Assembly: GCA_942492125.1 (NCBI GenBank)
Contig: CALODM010000029.1
Coordinates: forward strand, 101,079-165,078
DNA: 64,000 nucleotides
Source of the DNA: BCD1 sp942492125
Lineage (GTDB): Bacteria > Bacteroidota > Bacteroidia > Chitinophagales > Saprospiraceae
Reading direction: 5' to 3'
Position numbers and translations under genes: made by a program. The stretch's first letter is position 1. The number at the start of each line of letters is the position of its first letter. Positions 38,689 through 47,899 of the stretch are shown piece by piece. A model generated the notes under the pieces. It made no database searches. It saw only the letters and a list, made by a program, of their open reading frames with translations, and was not told where the DNA came from.

Positions 38689-39483
38689 TTAATTTGACCC
38701 TACGCTTGAAGTTGCCAGTATTTTTTCTTTATTTTTCTCAGATACGGTGTCAGGGACTTTTCCATAATTCAACCCCCCATACATAAACAATACCGTCGCT
38801 ATCGTCATTAAAATATGAGCAAAATCGTCATGGGTAAACCATTTATGCAGAACGATAGGGTAATTGTAAATAAAAGTGGCCATTATGAGTAAAACAATAC
38901 CCCAAATCATGTATCCGCTACCAATGTCTTTCGTTTTTCGGTAAACATATACGTGGAAGGCAAAAACGGTGCCTAATACACCATAAGCACTATGGATTTC
39001 GACAAATAAAAAATTGAGTGTGTAGGCTGCTAAACTCATCATTATGGCTAACTCCCATAAATTGGCTCTGAGAAAAAAGCGCCTCATTTTTTTACTGATA
39101 AATTTACTGGAATGTTCTATGGCTGATCTTTCGATAAACATGATGCCTATCATGCTCACAAACCAGCCCGGAATTTTCCACGGCATCCCAAAGAAATAAA
39201 GGAAACCATGTCCAAGCAGGCCTCCGAGAGCTGTGGCTGTTCCCATGAGCAAAAAATAGAGTTTTAGATAACGCCTTGAATTATCATTGAATCCAGCCTT
39301 TTTAATGCGGTAGTAGCCGTAATAACTGGCTACCGTGATAAAAAGATCTGTAAGAGTGGTAACGGGTTCCTGGATGCGAAGGCCTAAAATGAAAACATCC
39401 GGTTGAATTGCTTCAATAGCCATAATATCTGATTTTTTGGAAATGAGTACTGACAAAGATGTTATGGAAAGGATAGCATACAA
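38689..39483 (-). CDS. multi-pass membrane protein of unknown function
   Basis: The 264-aa frame is mostly hydrophobic, with about seven transmembrane segments, including VTTLTDLFITVASYYGYY, LKLYFLLMGTATALGGLLGHGFLYFFG and MIWGIVLLIMATFIYNYPIVLHKWF. A string of histidines (GHG, HKWFTHDDFAH) could bind a metal or haem, but no known family signature was identified. A second in-frame ATG at 39423 (MAIEAIQPDVF) gives a more natural start for a Bacteroidota membrane protein, so the true N-terminus is uncertain. It is monocistronic; the next gene is divergent. Confidence 0.65.
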   Translation of the reverse strand: MYAILSITSLSVLISKKSDIMAIEAIQPDVFILGLRIQEPVTTLTDLFITVASYYGYYRIKKAGFNDNSRRYLKLYFLLMGTATALGGLLGHGFLYFFGMPWKIPGWFVSMIGIMFIERSAIEHSSKFISKKMRRFFLRANLWELAIMMSLAAYTLNFLFVEIHSAYGVLGTVFAFHVYVYRKTKDIGSGYMIWGIVLLIMATFIYNYPIVLHKWFTHDDFAHILMTIATVLFMYGGLNYGKVPDTVSEKNKEKILATSSVGSN

Positions 39484-39690
39484 GTTAATGAAATTGAGGC
39501 AAAAATGGAAGTAATTGGCCTTTTTTTTTATCGGAATTTCTATTTCTCAATCTCCATTATTTTTTTATCTTTAAAATAGATGCTTCCCGTAAATTAAATT
39601 TTTTCCCTCTTTCTGGTAACTCATCATTAAAAATCAAAACTCCTTGCAAAGGTTATTGAAATGCTTATTAACTAACTAAAACGAACAATT

Positions 39691-39906
39691 ATGAAAGAAC
39701 TGAAAATCAACCATTTGGCTGTTTGGGTATCGGTTGTAATGTTATTTGTCCTGGGTTTTCTCTGGTATGGCCCTATTTTTGGGGAGCCCTGGATGGGCAT
39801 GGTAGGACTGGATATGGCCAAAATAGAAGCCAATCCTCCTGGTGCAGGCATCTGGCTCACCAATATTGTTTCTTCGGTAGCATCCATGTATGCCCTGGCC
39901 TGTTAA
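39691..39906 (+). CDS. DUF1761 family protein, C-terminally truncated
   Basis: The 71-aa product matches the N-terminal half of DUF1761 membrane proteins (MKELKINHLAVWVSVVMLFVLGFLWYGPIFGEPWMGMVGL, then NPPGAGIWLTNIVSSVASMYALA). Full members are about 130-140 aa with four transmembrane helices; this one stops after the second. The stop is only 13 bases before the end of the convergent DUF4956 gene, so the C-terminal half is absent, not merely out of frame: shifting by one base extends it by six residues only. It is therefore probably a remnant, perhaps made by a deletion, although a short functional two-helix form cannot be excluded. Confidence 0.7.
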   Translation: MKELKINHLAVWVSVVMLFVLGFLWYGPIFGEPWMGMVGLDMAKIEANPPGAGIWLTNIVSSVASMYALAC

Positions 39907-39919
39907 AAATTAGCCATCC

Positions 39920-40597
39920 TTAAACGATCATCCCGGGATTGTCCACAATGGAGAAGGTAATGTCTTTGTCCAGACCTGATAATTCATCCTTTAATTGGTC
40001 CAATTGTTCCAGGGACTCGGCCTGGCAGATATAGGTGATGTCCATCCCGTCGGAGAGTAAATCCATGCGTTTTAGTTCAACATAGGCCAGGTGTTTCATA
40101 AAGATATCACTGATCTTTTGAATGCTTTTTTCTTTTATTCGAAGGTGGATTAATGAATTGTTTCCCCTGGTGGTGGCTTTTTTTCCTGTAAAACGATAAT
40201 AAATCCACAACAATAACAATATCAACGGGATGGCGGCAAGCGCTATGATGAATTGGCCGGCGCCCGTAGCCAATCCCAGACCGATAACCAGAAACAGGTA
40301 TACAAGCTCTTCCGGATCTTTGATGGCAGCCCGGAACCTGACTATGGACAAAGCCCCTACAAGGCCCAGAGACAGGGCCAGAGAAGACTTAACGATGGTT
40401 ATGATCAGCATAACGATCAGTGCCAGTGCCAGGAAATTGTTGGCGAATCTCTGTCGATTGGAAATGGCGGTTCCGTACCTGATGTAAAAATTACGGATCA
40501 AAATTGCCAATATTGCTGTCAGGACAAACCCAAGGATGAAGTCCTGAAAGCTGATGGTATTGGAAAACTGATTGAGATATTCTTCAAATTTTGACAT
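39920..40597 (-). CDS. DUF4956 domain-containing membrane protein
   Basis: This 225-aa protein has four N-terminal transmembrane segments, including DFILGFVLTAILAILIRNFYI and the family-defining GLVGALSIVRFRAAIKDPEELVYLFLVIGLGLATGAGQ, followed by a cytoplasmic C-terminal domain (about 150-225) with an ACT-like beta-alpha pattern ending in SIVDNPGMIV. DUF4956 proteins are regularly encoded next to a VTC-domain protein and a CotH-kinase protein, as here, and may form the membrane part of that system. The VTC gene ends 59 bases upstream on the same strand, so the three minus-strand genes are probably one operon. Confidence 0.87.
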   Translation of the reverse strand: MSKFEEYLNQFSNTISFQDFILGFVLTAILAILIRNFYIRYGTAISNRQRFANNFLALALIVMLIITIVKSSLALSLGLVGALSIVRFRAAIKDPEELVYLFLVIGLGLATGAGQFIIALAAIPLILLLLWIYYRFTGKKATTRGNNSLIHLRIKEKSIQKISDIFMKHLAYVELKRMDLLSDGMDITYICQAESLEQLDQLKDELSGLDKDITFSIVDNPGMIV

Positions 40598-40656
40598 TAG
40601 ACTCGTTTTGTTTTAAAGGCTCTTCCGTTTTAGCTGCGCAAATTTATTATTTATTG

Positions 40657-41298
40657 TCAGAATATGGATGTAATGGTCACACCATTCACATATTTTGAAC
40701 TTTTTGTATGCCGGTACGGTAAATTTTGCAAGACAAACCCGGCTATCTGATCATCCGATTCTTCGTATTTTACTTCGAGGATCACTCCGGGTTCTTCCAC
40801 ACGGTAACCGAGAAACCCGGTTTGTCCGAGCAAAGAATAATAATACAGATTTCTGTCTATGGTTACCCGGAATTTGCCATCCGCTGAAGCATAATAAGAA
40901 CGGGTATAAGCATTCATAAGCGTAGGGTAGAGCGGAGAAAAATTTTCAGAATATTTATTGGCCAGTTCCGTGATTTTATCCAAATCCCTGAATTTGAGAT
41001 TTTCGCACCTGATTACCTTTTTTGTGCCCAGTTCATTGTGTTTGATCTTGATCTCAAATTGAGGTTTTTTGAGTTTGTCAACCTGCTCTCCGTACCAGCG
41101 CATCCGAAATTTTTTCCGCTCATTGATACCGGCCACATTTTGATGAAAGGTGGTCAAATCAATGGTGTCAAAATAAATGTTATTCACCTGGCGATCAGGA
41201 TGTAACACCCGAAACCCGGCAGGATGAATCATGAGATTCGCTGCAATAGTTTCGGGTTCCAGTCCTGAAATTTTATATTTTCTTTCAAATCGAGCCAT
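40657..41298 (-). CDS. VTC-domain (polyphosphate-polymerase-like) protein
   Basis: The 213-aa protein matches the VTC catalytic tunnel domain: FERKYKISG at the start, VNNIYFDTIDLTTFHQNV, KKFRMRWYG (basic residues that contact phosphate), PQFEIKIKHNELGTKKV, then PTLMNAYTRSYYASADGKFRVTIDRNLYYY and a final VILEVKYEESDDQ. In yeast VTC makes polyphosphate from ATP; bacterial members share the tunnel fold, but their product is less certain. It stands between the CotH gene and DUF4956 on the same strand, a conserved trio. The upstream 92-bp tandem repeat separates it from cotH. Confidence 0.87.
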   Translation of the reverse strand: MARFERKYKISGLEPETIAANLMIHPAGFRVLHPDRQVNNIYFDTIDLTTFHQNVAGINERKKFRMRWYGEQVDKLKKPQFEIKIKHNELGTKKVIRCENLKFRDLDKITELANKYSENFSPLYPTLMNAYTRSYYASADGKFRVTIDRNLYYYSLLGQTGFLGYRVEEPGVILEVKYEESDDQIAGFVLQNLPYRHTKSSKYVNGVTITSIF

Positions 41299-41659
41299 TG
41301 GTTAATGTTGTAATGCAACAATGCCGTACTGATGAGTTGGATCTGTTCACAATTTAAATGGATGATGACTTTCAGTTAATTGGGGTTTTTGTCATTTTCC
41401 TGTTCAAGGGCAAAACCTTCTGCCTACCCAATTTCAATAGGCAAGGTTTTACTTTCCGGATACCGTTCATCGTCTGTCGTTTACCGTCTTCCAGTTCAAA
41501 GGTAAAACCTTCTGCCTACCCAATTTCAATAGGCAAGGTTTTACTTTCCGGATACCGTTCATCGTCTGTCGTTTACCGTCTTCCAGTTCAAAGGTAAAAC
41601 CTTCTGCCTACCCAATTTCAATAGGCAAGGTTGCGCCTTTTTATCCAAATCATCAATCC
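41299..41659. other. intergenic region dominated by a tandem repeat
   Basis: 361 bases between cotH and the VTC gene on the minus strand. Most of it is the 92-bp tandem repeat at 41400-41632. The remaining bases show no ORF or clear promoter. Confidence 0.5.
41400..41632. repeat. 92-bp tandem repeat, 2.5 copies, built around a hairpin
   Basis: The words AAAACCTTCTGCCTACCC start at 41412, 41504 and 41596, so the period is exactly 92 bases. The second and third copies are identical where they overlap; the first differs slightly at its left edge. Every copy contains AAAACCTTCTGCCTA and TAGGCAAGGTTTT about 10 bases apart, which form a long stem-loop with a two-base bulge. The last copy is truncated after the hairpin. 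Confidence 0.9.
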
Positions 41660-44578
41660 CTATATCTCTCCCGTATGTTTTTCACCCACCAAATCCAGGA
41701 CAGAGCCTTTATCCAGTAAAAACAAATGTTTAACATTGGTAACCTGGTATTTTTTAACCACAATGTTGGCTTTTCCGTATTCCGGTTTTTTCTGATAGGC
41801 TGTAAATCCTTTGATACAATCTTCCATTGTCAGATCATCAATCGTTAAAAGAGAAAGATCCTTAGAAGCCACGCCGGTATTGGCACCGGAAATACTACCG
41901 CTGATCAAATGTACTTCTGCTTTCTCTCCCACACTCAATCCTTTATCTCCTGCATTAAAAACCTTTAACCCTGTTATCGTGATCAGGCTTCCTGACAGAT
42001 CCATCCCGTCATTACCTGTGTCCCTAAAGGTTATATTATTAACGGTTCCTTTGCAAAAATCAGCATCAAATCCGTCGCTGAAAGTATTGGCAACCAGGGA
42101 ATTGGATAAAGTGAAATGGCTGTGGACTATATTCAATCCATCCTCACACAAGTTGTTGGTAAAAGACGCATGGTTGATGTTGACATCGGATTCGAAGAAG
42201 TTTACAGCTCCGGTGAGCATCCATCCGTCTTTATTCAGGGTATTTAATTTATCGAAACGGGTATATTCCACCCTGGATGCTTCGGATGCCTGTAATACCG
42301 TAAATCCATTTCCGGTATCATCGCTTGAAAAAACCTGGACAGGGAATTCCTCGGTTCCCATCATATAAACCGGGGACCAGGAAATAAAGGCTGCATTTTT
42401 TTGCAGGTCCAGACTGGCTCCTGCTTCAAAAAATATTTGATAACCTGCCGGGATGGTGATGTCATTTTGAGTCACATGGAACCCTCTTTTGAACAAGATA
42501 TTGTTCCCGGAAACTTCAAACACATCATTGCTCCTGAGGGAATCCCCGAACATCATTTGACGCGGGATCTTTCCGCCAGCAATTGGCCAATCGACCAAAG
42601 CGGTGGTATAAATGGAATCAACACCGGCTACTCTGTAAAACAGGTGATTGGTTTTGTCCGGAACCTCCATATCCGCATACTGTGGAATATCGTGCTGAGG
42701 GTTGGCGTAAACAAAAAGAGGGTCAGCCAATTCGTGGACCATTTCAGAAACTTTCCGGCCATAACCTATCACCTCAATGGGGAAAGGATGGGTATTGCTG
42801 ATTTTTAATTGGAGGTTTCCGTTTTCTCTGTTTTGAATTCTGACAATCACACTTTCATTACCATGTGCATTGATCAGTAAATGAATATTTCGCGCCCGGT
42901 CAATAAATGGTTTGGCATGAAATTCATATCCCTGAAATTCAGCTGCCAGCATAGTCTGTCGGGCGAGGATATCCGCTTCGATATCTGCGAAAAAGCCCTG
43001 TATGAAACTGTTGTCAGAGTAGTCGTTAAGGTACTCCATATAAGCCCTGAAAAATACAGGATCTTTGAACAACAGTTTGGTCAGATCTTCCCCGGGGTCA
43101 TTGGTGTTGACTTTATACCCCAATACGATCTGATCCTTAAGGCGGGTATCTTCTGTTCCAAATCCATCAAAACCTATGGGTTCCAGTTTCGAAGAAATGG
43201 GGTTGTAATAAAACCGAAGGTTGTGCCAAAAACTGCCATGATAAGCGCCCAGGACATCCATTATGGCAAAATATTTGGCTATCCGCTCCAGGTCAAAAAT
43301 TTCATGAGCCGGCTGGAGGTCGTATTTGAATTGGTACAATAATTTTTGGGCCAGTTGAAATTGTTTGTTCAGGTTTTCCGCGGTTTGGGTTTTGTTCTCT
43401 TTGAAAGGTCGGATATCGGACCCCTCAAAAGCGTTTTCCGCATTTTTGTATAAACCCGCGCCTTCGGATTGCAGGGTGAATTGCCGTTTCATACCCAGCC
43501 AAAAGAGGTCTTCCGTCAGTTTGAGGATAGGTCCTTCCCGTCTGGATTGGCTTTCAGGAAGGTGTTTGTCAAAATGCTCCTCAAAGGCATAGACCCCAAG
43601 GTCCTTGTCGTTCAGAGTAACATGAATGAAGTCGTATTTAGGGCTCAGAATGTCTTCTTTTTGAAGGAATTTATGAAACATCCATTCCTTAAGGTAGCTC
43701 CTGGTGAGGGGATTTTGGATAGAAAAGGTGCGCATTCGGTTCCAGGAGCTTTCACCACTCGTTTTTATTCTAAAAGACCATTTATCTCCCTGCAGGTGAT
43801 CCGTCCAGTCCCCTTTAAGTCTAAGGCTTATGGGAATTTCATTTCCTTCATTATGAGCATACATTTTTCCGGAAACCCGGTCTTCATCGCCGCTTATCAG
43901 TATGCCTTCTTTAACAGCTCTCCATTTTTGATCGTTGAATTCTTGCAAGGACTCTTTGGATATTTCCAGGTCGAGTCGGTCTGGTCTGAAAGTTGTTTCC
44001 AGGTTTTGAGCCTGAAGCATGCTGATAGAAAGATCGTCAAAATAAACCGTTCCGGAAACCTCATCTACTCCTGCGTAAATTCTTAAGGTATCCAGTTTTT
44101 CATTATCCGGCACATTAAATATGATCTGTAATTTATCAAATCCGTTTTTCGATTCAATGGCCACGCGTTCTACTTTTTTGAAGCCGGAAGCTTCATTACC
44201 TTCCACGACCAAAAAACCTTTGGAACTTTCGGTGTAACGCCAAACAGAGGCCTGGTATTTGGCGCCTTTTAAAAAATCAGTCGTTTCGTAAATTAGGCCA
44301 AAGCGGTGGCCGGGCTTGAGTTGGCAGGAAAATTTTCCTGAATGCGGATGCCTGGTATCCTGCCCTTTGGCACCACCAAAACGAATGCCATTATGTACGA
44401 AATATTCACCATCCACTGCTTCTGCACCACAAAATATACTGTCTTCTGAGGCTGGCTCATTTTTCTGCCATTTGAGCCCAGGAAGCAGCAGTCCGACCAG
44501 TAACAGTGCCAGGACAGCTAATAACCAGGTGCTACGGTCAGGGGTGCTTGTCTTTTTTTTGTTTCCCGAAAGGATCAT
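41660..44578 (-). CDS. CotH-kinase family protein with beta-helix C-terminus
   Basis: This 972-aa protein has an N-terminal membrane anchor (STWLLAVLALLLVGLLLPGL), a beta-sandwich region of about 60-190 ending in TVYFDDLSISML, then a CotH domain (about 220-520) with SLRLKGDWTDHLQGDKWSFRIKT, KDLGVYAFEEHFDKHLPE and YFAIMDVLGAYHGSFWHNLRFYYNP plus IGFDGFGTED. CotH kinases phosphorylate surface proteins, originally spore coat proteins in Bacillus. The last 300 residues contain parallel beta-helix-like repeats (NILFKRGFHVTQNDITIPAGYQI, SGNDGMDLSGSLITITGLKVFNAGDKGLSV). It is likely an anchored extracytoplasmic kinase, cotranscribed with VTC and DUF4956. The phosphorylated target is unknown. Confidence 0.85.
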   Translation of the reverse strand: MILSGNKKKTSTPDRSTWLLAVLALLLVGLLLPGLKWQKNEPASEDSIFCGAEAVDGEYFVHNGIRFGGAKGQDTRHPHSGKFSCQLKPGHRFGLIYETTDFLKGAKYQASVWRYTESSKGFLVVEGNEASGFKKVERVAIESKNGFDKLQIIFNVPDNEKLDTLRIYAGVDEVSGTVYFDDLSISMLQAQNLETTFRPDRLDLEISKESLQEFNDQKWRAVKEGILISGDEDRVSGKMYAHNEGNEIPISLRLKGDWTDHLQGDKWSFRIKTSGESSWNRMRTFSIQNPLTRSYLKEWMFHKFLQKEDILSPKYDFIHVTLNDKDLGVYAFEEHFDKHLPESQSRREGPILKLTEDLFWLGMKRQFTLQSEGAGLYKNAENAFEGSDIRPFKENKTQTAENLNKQFQLAQKLLYQFKYDLQPAHEIFDLERIAKYFAIMDVLGAYHGSFWHNLRFYYNPISSKLEPIGFDGFGTEDTRLKDQIVLGYKVNTNDPGEDLTKLLFKDPVFFRAYMEYLNDYSDNSFIQGFFADIEADILARQTMLAAEFQGYEFHAKPFIDRARNIHLLINAHGNESVIVRIQNRENGNLQLKISNTHPFPIEVIGYGRKVSEMVHELADPLFVYANPQHDIPQYADMEVPDKTNHLFYRVAGVDSIYTTALVDWPIAGGKIPRQMMFGDSLRSNDVFEVSGNNILFKRGFHVTQNDITIPAGYQIFFEAGASLDLQKNAAFISWSPVYMMGTEEFPVQVFSSDDTGNGFTVLQASEASRVEYTRFDKLNTLNKDGWMLTGAVNFFESDVNINHASFTNNLCEDGLNIVHSHFTLSNSLVANTFSDGFDADFCKGTVNNITFRDTGNDGMDLSGSLITITGLKVFNAGDKGLSVGEKAEVHLISGSISGANTGVASKDLSLLTIDDLTMEDCIKGFTAYQKKPEYGKANIVVKKYQVTNVKHLFLLDKGSVLDLVGEKHTGEI

Positions 44579-44905
44579 TTTCCGATTTTATGCTTACTCT
44601 AACCCACAAAGAAAAGACAATTATTCAAGCTGTTCAATTTTTTTTGGAGCAAACCCGGTTAAATAAGCCGGGAAGCCATAATTCCCGCAAAATTAAAAAT
44701 GTAAAACAAGGGATTTTTGCTGATCAGGGTTAAATTTTGAATAGTTGTTGAACTCTCCTTTGCGCTTTGAGGGTTAGGCATTCACTTTAAATAGCCAGGA
44801 AGGGCTATAACAATGATATTATGCTTTTGTGCATAACATCAGTTGATAAGAATCCAAAGTGTGTTCAACCCTTAATTTGATTGAATAATAAATATTTGAG
44901 AGATT
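44579..44905. other. intergenic region, one small hairpin, no gene seen
   Basis: About 330 bases. One hairpin at 44814-44841 (TGATATTATGC and GCATAACATCA with one mismatch, loop TTTTGT) has no T-run. The words GTTGAAC and GTTCAACCC near 44750 and 44865 form a faint inverted pair, too weak to call an element. No ORF is supported. Confidence 0.35.
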
Positions 44906-45589
44906 TCATCGCCTCAAGAGATCTTTTAGGGTGGAAACACCTCTCTTCTTAAGTTTCGGGAAAAGCTTCATTAAAAGAATGGCTGTGATAAAGGCATCAC
45001 CGGCAGCGGTATGCCGGTTGCTCATGCTGATGTTATAGCGCTTACAAAGGTTGTCCAGCGAATAATCGGAAGACTTGATCATGTCGGAAGGGGAGTGGTC
45101 GTCAACTCTGATAGCTGTTTTAGCGGTGTCCAAAGATTTGTTTTTCAAGGGGCCTGCATGGAGTCTTTTTAAAGCTGCATTGACGATGGCGATATCAAAA
45201 GCTACATTATGACCAACAAAAACGGCGTCTCCGGCATATTTGACAAATTCAATGACGGCCTCCTCTTCGCTTTTTTTCTTTTCTTTTCCGTTTTGTAGAA
45301 TACCATGTATGAGGACAGCATCTTTTTTAGTGGATGGTTGGGTGACATAGGACTCAAGGGAGTCATTGATCTCAATTCTGTTGCCAATCAGACTTACGGC
45401 GCCAAAGGATAAAATCCTGTCTTTTTTGGGATTTAAACCGGTGGTTTCCGTATCGAAAGCAACAAACCTTATTGTTTCAATGGGTGTTTTGGGGTCTTTT
45501 TTGTGTTCAAAATGGCGCAAGTATTCCTTCCAGAATTCCGGATGTGATTTTTGCTTTTTTTTCAAAAAAAAATTTCGCAAACCGCTCAT
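44906..45589 (-). CDS. DnaQ-like 3'-5' exonuclease
   Basis: This 227-aa protein carries the DEDDh exonuclease motifs: FVAFDTETTGLNPKKDRIL (Exo I), VFVGHNVAFDIAIVNAAL (Exo II) and NRHTAAGDAFITAILLMKL (Exo III), giving the Asp, Glu, Asp, His, Asp set of the polymerase III epsilon superfamily. It is a single domain without polymerase or UvrC parts. It lies 22 bases downstream of the DUF294 gene on the same strand, and exonucleases of this kind regularly accompany acetate transporters with DUF294 and DUF4212 proteins in other phyla. The role in acetate metabolism is unclear; nucleic-acid or nucleotide hydrolysis is certain only at family level. Confidence 0.85.
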   Translation of the reverse strand: MSGLRNFFLKKKQKSHPEFWKEYLRHFEHKKDPKTPIETIRFVAFDTETTGLNPKKDRILSFGAVSLIGNRIEINDSLESYVTQPSTKKDAVLIHGILQNGKEKKKSEEEAVIEFVKYAGDAVFVGHNVAFDIAIVNAALKRLHAGPLKNKSLDTAKTAIRVDDHSPSDMIKSSDYSLDNLCKRYNISMSNRHTAAGDAFITAILLMKLFPKLKKRGVSTLKDLLRR

Positions 45590-45611
45590 GACTTATATTT
45601 TGAATAATTGA

Positions 45612-47544
45612 TCAAATAAAATTTGTCCTGAACCTGATTTCGATCAAATCCTGGAGGTCTTTAATGGGTTTGAAGCAATTTCGCAACATCATACGCTGCA
45701 TTTTATTGAGTTCGTCAGGTCTGAAAAACCTTCCGGAATCCTTGTTTTGCAGTCCCTGAAGGGCTCTGAACCTCATGAGTATTTCGTAGGCATCGGCAGC
45801 CTGTTCGTAGAGTTCTGCATTTTGGGGCTCCAGTTTGGCCATATGGTCAAATCGCTGAAAGGTATTGTTGATGCCATATTGCCTGGCTTCGAGTATTAAT
45901 AACCGGGCAGCGTCTGTCAGCGGCATCATCGCCCGGGCCTTGATGTCAAATTCATCTTTGTGTTCCCCGCTTCTTTCAACCATGAAATTTCGGAAGAAGG
46001 AAAGTGGTGCCGGATTTTGTAAAGCATTCTTGGCCAGAAAGCCTAAAAAAATATCCTGGTTGCTGATGGATTTATAAATGCTGTCCGTTAGCTGTTTGGA
46101 TAGCTCTTCCTTGCCATATACAGCCCTGTAGTCAAAAAAGATGGTGGTAAACATGATCTCTTCTTTTCCCGGGCGATAGATCCAGTTGTCGAATTTTTTT
46201 TCCCATTCGGAAAGGGAGAGACACCCTCTTGGATTACTGGCCATCATTTCTGCCGGGCAGTATTCAAAACCACATTCGTTCAAAATATCGGTTACTGTTT
46301 TTGGATAACTTAAGGTAATAACTTTTGGTAGAATCGTAGTCGGCTTCCGGTACATTCTCAAATATCAGCGCATTGTCCTGATCGGTTCGCAACAGCTGTT
46401 CCTCACGACCTTCACTTCCCAGGGCCATCCAGCAAAAACCAGCATCAGGTCGGGCTAATCCTTTTTTATCCAGTTTTTTAAGGGAAAGCTCAATGGCTCT
46501 GATGATTAAACAATCATTGATCTCAGACATGATATTGGAAATATAGGCAATAGAGACTTCCTGGAACAGGTATTTTCGCAATAAGACTTCGGCTTTATCG
46601 CGGATGAACCTCATATCTTCGCCGTTTTTGGCGCGGGAGATTTCCCTGATGAGTACTGCCGGATTGTTGGCTTGTATTACCAGCAGATCATGTTCGGAGA
46701 TAACGCCGATAACCGTTGTATTGACCGTACCATCTTCAGTGACACACAGGTGGTGTACTCCCTTTCGGATCATTTCAATCTGAACATCGGCCACTGCAGC
46801 AGCCGGTGGAATACAAATCACCGGGCTGGACATAATTTCAGAAACTTTGGTGGAGAGAGGCAAATCACCGGTAACAATTTTATTCCTCAGATCCCGATCG
46901 GTGATAATCCCGGCAGGAAGCCCGTTGTCATCAGTGATGACAATAGATCCCACCCGCTTTTTTCGCATATGAAAGGCAGCTTGCTGTACAGTTTTGTCCT
47001 GTTTGCAGGTCACGGGTTTTTTACTTCTTTCAATAGACTGGATTTCCAGCAGGTCTGTACCAGATTGCCAGATCTGGTCATTTTCTGCAAATAGTTTTCC
47101 TTTATTATTTTTGGCGTAAGGATTGCGTTCCCCGGCTGCAAAACTCGAGGTGAGAAAGTGGTTTACTTTGGCGTTTCGGTTGAGTAGCGGAAGAAAACTT
47201 TCTGTAGGAATGGCATAAATCAAAGCTTCTTCCCTCACGATGGCTGTTAAGGCATATGCCTGTGATGCGATCAACGGACGAAGACCAAAGACATCGCCTT
47301 CGTCACAAGTATCGATCAATATATTACTGTCTTCTTTTTCCCTAAATAATTCAACTGCCCCTTCGTGGATGACGTAGAAAAAATTTACCGTAGGGTCGCC
47401 TTGTCTAAAAATAACCTCGTTGTGCGTATAATACTGAACCTGGACTTTCTCTGCAATAGCCAAAAGGTCGGAATGCTCCAAAAAATGGAAGGGCGGGTGA
47501 TTTTTCAAAAAATCAAATATCCTGACTGCAATTGTATTTTCCAT
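45612..47544 (-). pseudogene. cNMP-binding/CBS/DUF294 nucleotidyltransferase-like protein, frameshifted
   Basis: The product, once joined, is about 643 aa with domain order: cyclic-nucleotide-binding-like (residues about 10-130, GDPTVNFFYVIHEGAVELF), two CBS domains (about 165-290, VGSIVITDDNGLPAGIITDRDLRN), a DUF294 nucleotidyltransferase domain (about 300-440, MALGSEGREEQLLRTDQDNAL with G-S and D-x-D) and a DUF294 C-terminal domain. It is cytoplasmic and probably senses nucleotides. The first frame runs out after LKLSKN; removing one A from the A5 run (T5 on plus at 46298-46302) continues it into TVTDILNECGFEYCPAEMM. Homologous proteins occur with ActP-type transporters. The divergent ArsR gene begins 60 bases away across a shared operator. 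Confidence 0.85.
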
Positions 47545-47550
47545 TATTTT

Positions 47551-47567
47551 ATATAAATATCTATATT
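47551..47567. promoter_or_regulatory. candidate ArsR operator in the arsR/DUF294 divergent promoter
   Basis: ATATAAATATCTATATT is an almost perfect palindrome (ATATA-n-ATAT-n-TATAT with one mismatched pair). The identical 17 bases occur as reverse complement at 48305-48321 upstream of the porin gene. Here it touches the TTG of the arsR promoter and is 7 bases from the DUF294 start codon, so binding would block both. Confidence 0.7.
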
Positions 47568-47596
47568 GTTCTTTATGGGCTAATTTATTAATTTTG
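47566..47596 (+). promoter_or_regulatory. arsR promoter
   Basis: TTG (47566-47568) and TAATTTTG (47589-47596, an exact TAnnTTTG match) are 20 bases apart, as in Bacteroidota promoters. The start codon at 47605 follows so closely that the mRNA would have a very short or no leader. Confidence 0.5.
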
Positions 47597-47604
47597 TATC
47601 ACTT

Positions 47605-47895
47605 ATGAAAAGTGAATTTGATATTGACTTCCTGGAAAATGCTACAGAGGTGCTAAGGGCCACCGCTCATCCTATCCGTATCCTCATCATCGAATTGTTA
47701 TTCGAGAAAGAAAAATTGTCCGTCAAAGAACTGCACACCAATATCGGTATTGAACAGGCCGTTGCTTCCCATCACCTGCGCATCATGAAGAGCTGCGGTA
47801 TCGTGGATGTTTCCAGGGAAGGTAAGAACAGTTTTTATTCTCTTTCCAAAAATGAATATTTTTATATCATTGAAAGCCTGAAGAAGGTCCTTTAA
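47605..47895 (+). CDS. ArsR/SmtB-family transcriptional regulator
   Basis: This 96-aa protein is a single winged helix-turn-helix domain: ATEVLRATAHPIRILIIELL, then LSVKELHTNIGIEQAVASHHLRIMKSCGIVDVSREGKNSFYSL, with the recognition helix QAVASHHLRIM. The metal-binding Cys motif of ArsR/SmtB (ELCVCDL) is replaced by KLSVKELH, so it is not a classical metal sensor; a redox role for the lone Cys is possible. It lies between the divergent DUF294/exonuclease pair and the porin/symporter genes of the acetate region. Matching palindromes in both promoters suggest that it represses itself and this whole region. Confidence 0.87.
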   Translation: MKSEFDIDFLENATEVLRATAHPIRILIIELLFEKEKLSVKELHTNIGIEQAVASHHLRIMKSCGIVDVSREGKNSFYSLSKNEYFYIIESLKKVL

Positions 47896-47899
47896 CCTA

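Noticed and set aside
41400..41632. CRISPR array
   Set aside because: The period is 92 bases with the entire unit repeated. There are no unique spacers, and no cas genes lie nearby.
44740..44880. Possible third mobile element bounded by GTTGAAC/GTTCAAC
   Set aside because: The inverted match is only seven to nine bases and has no second copy in the window.
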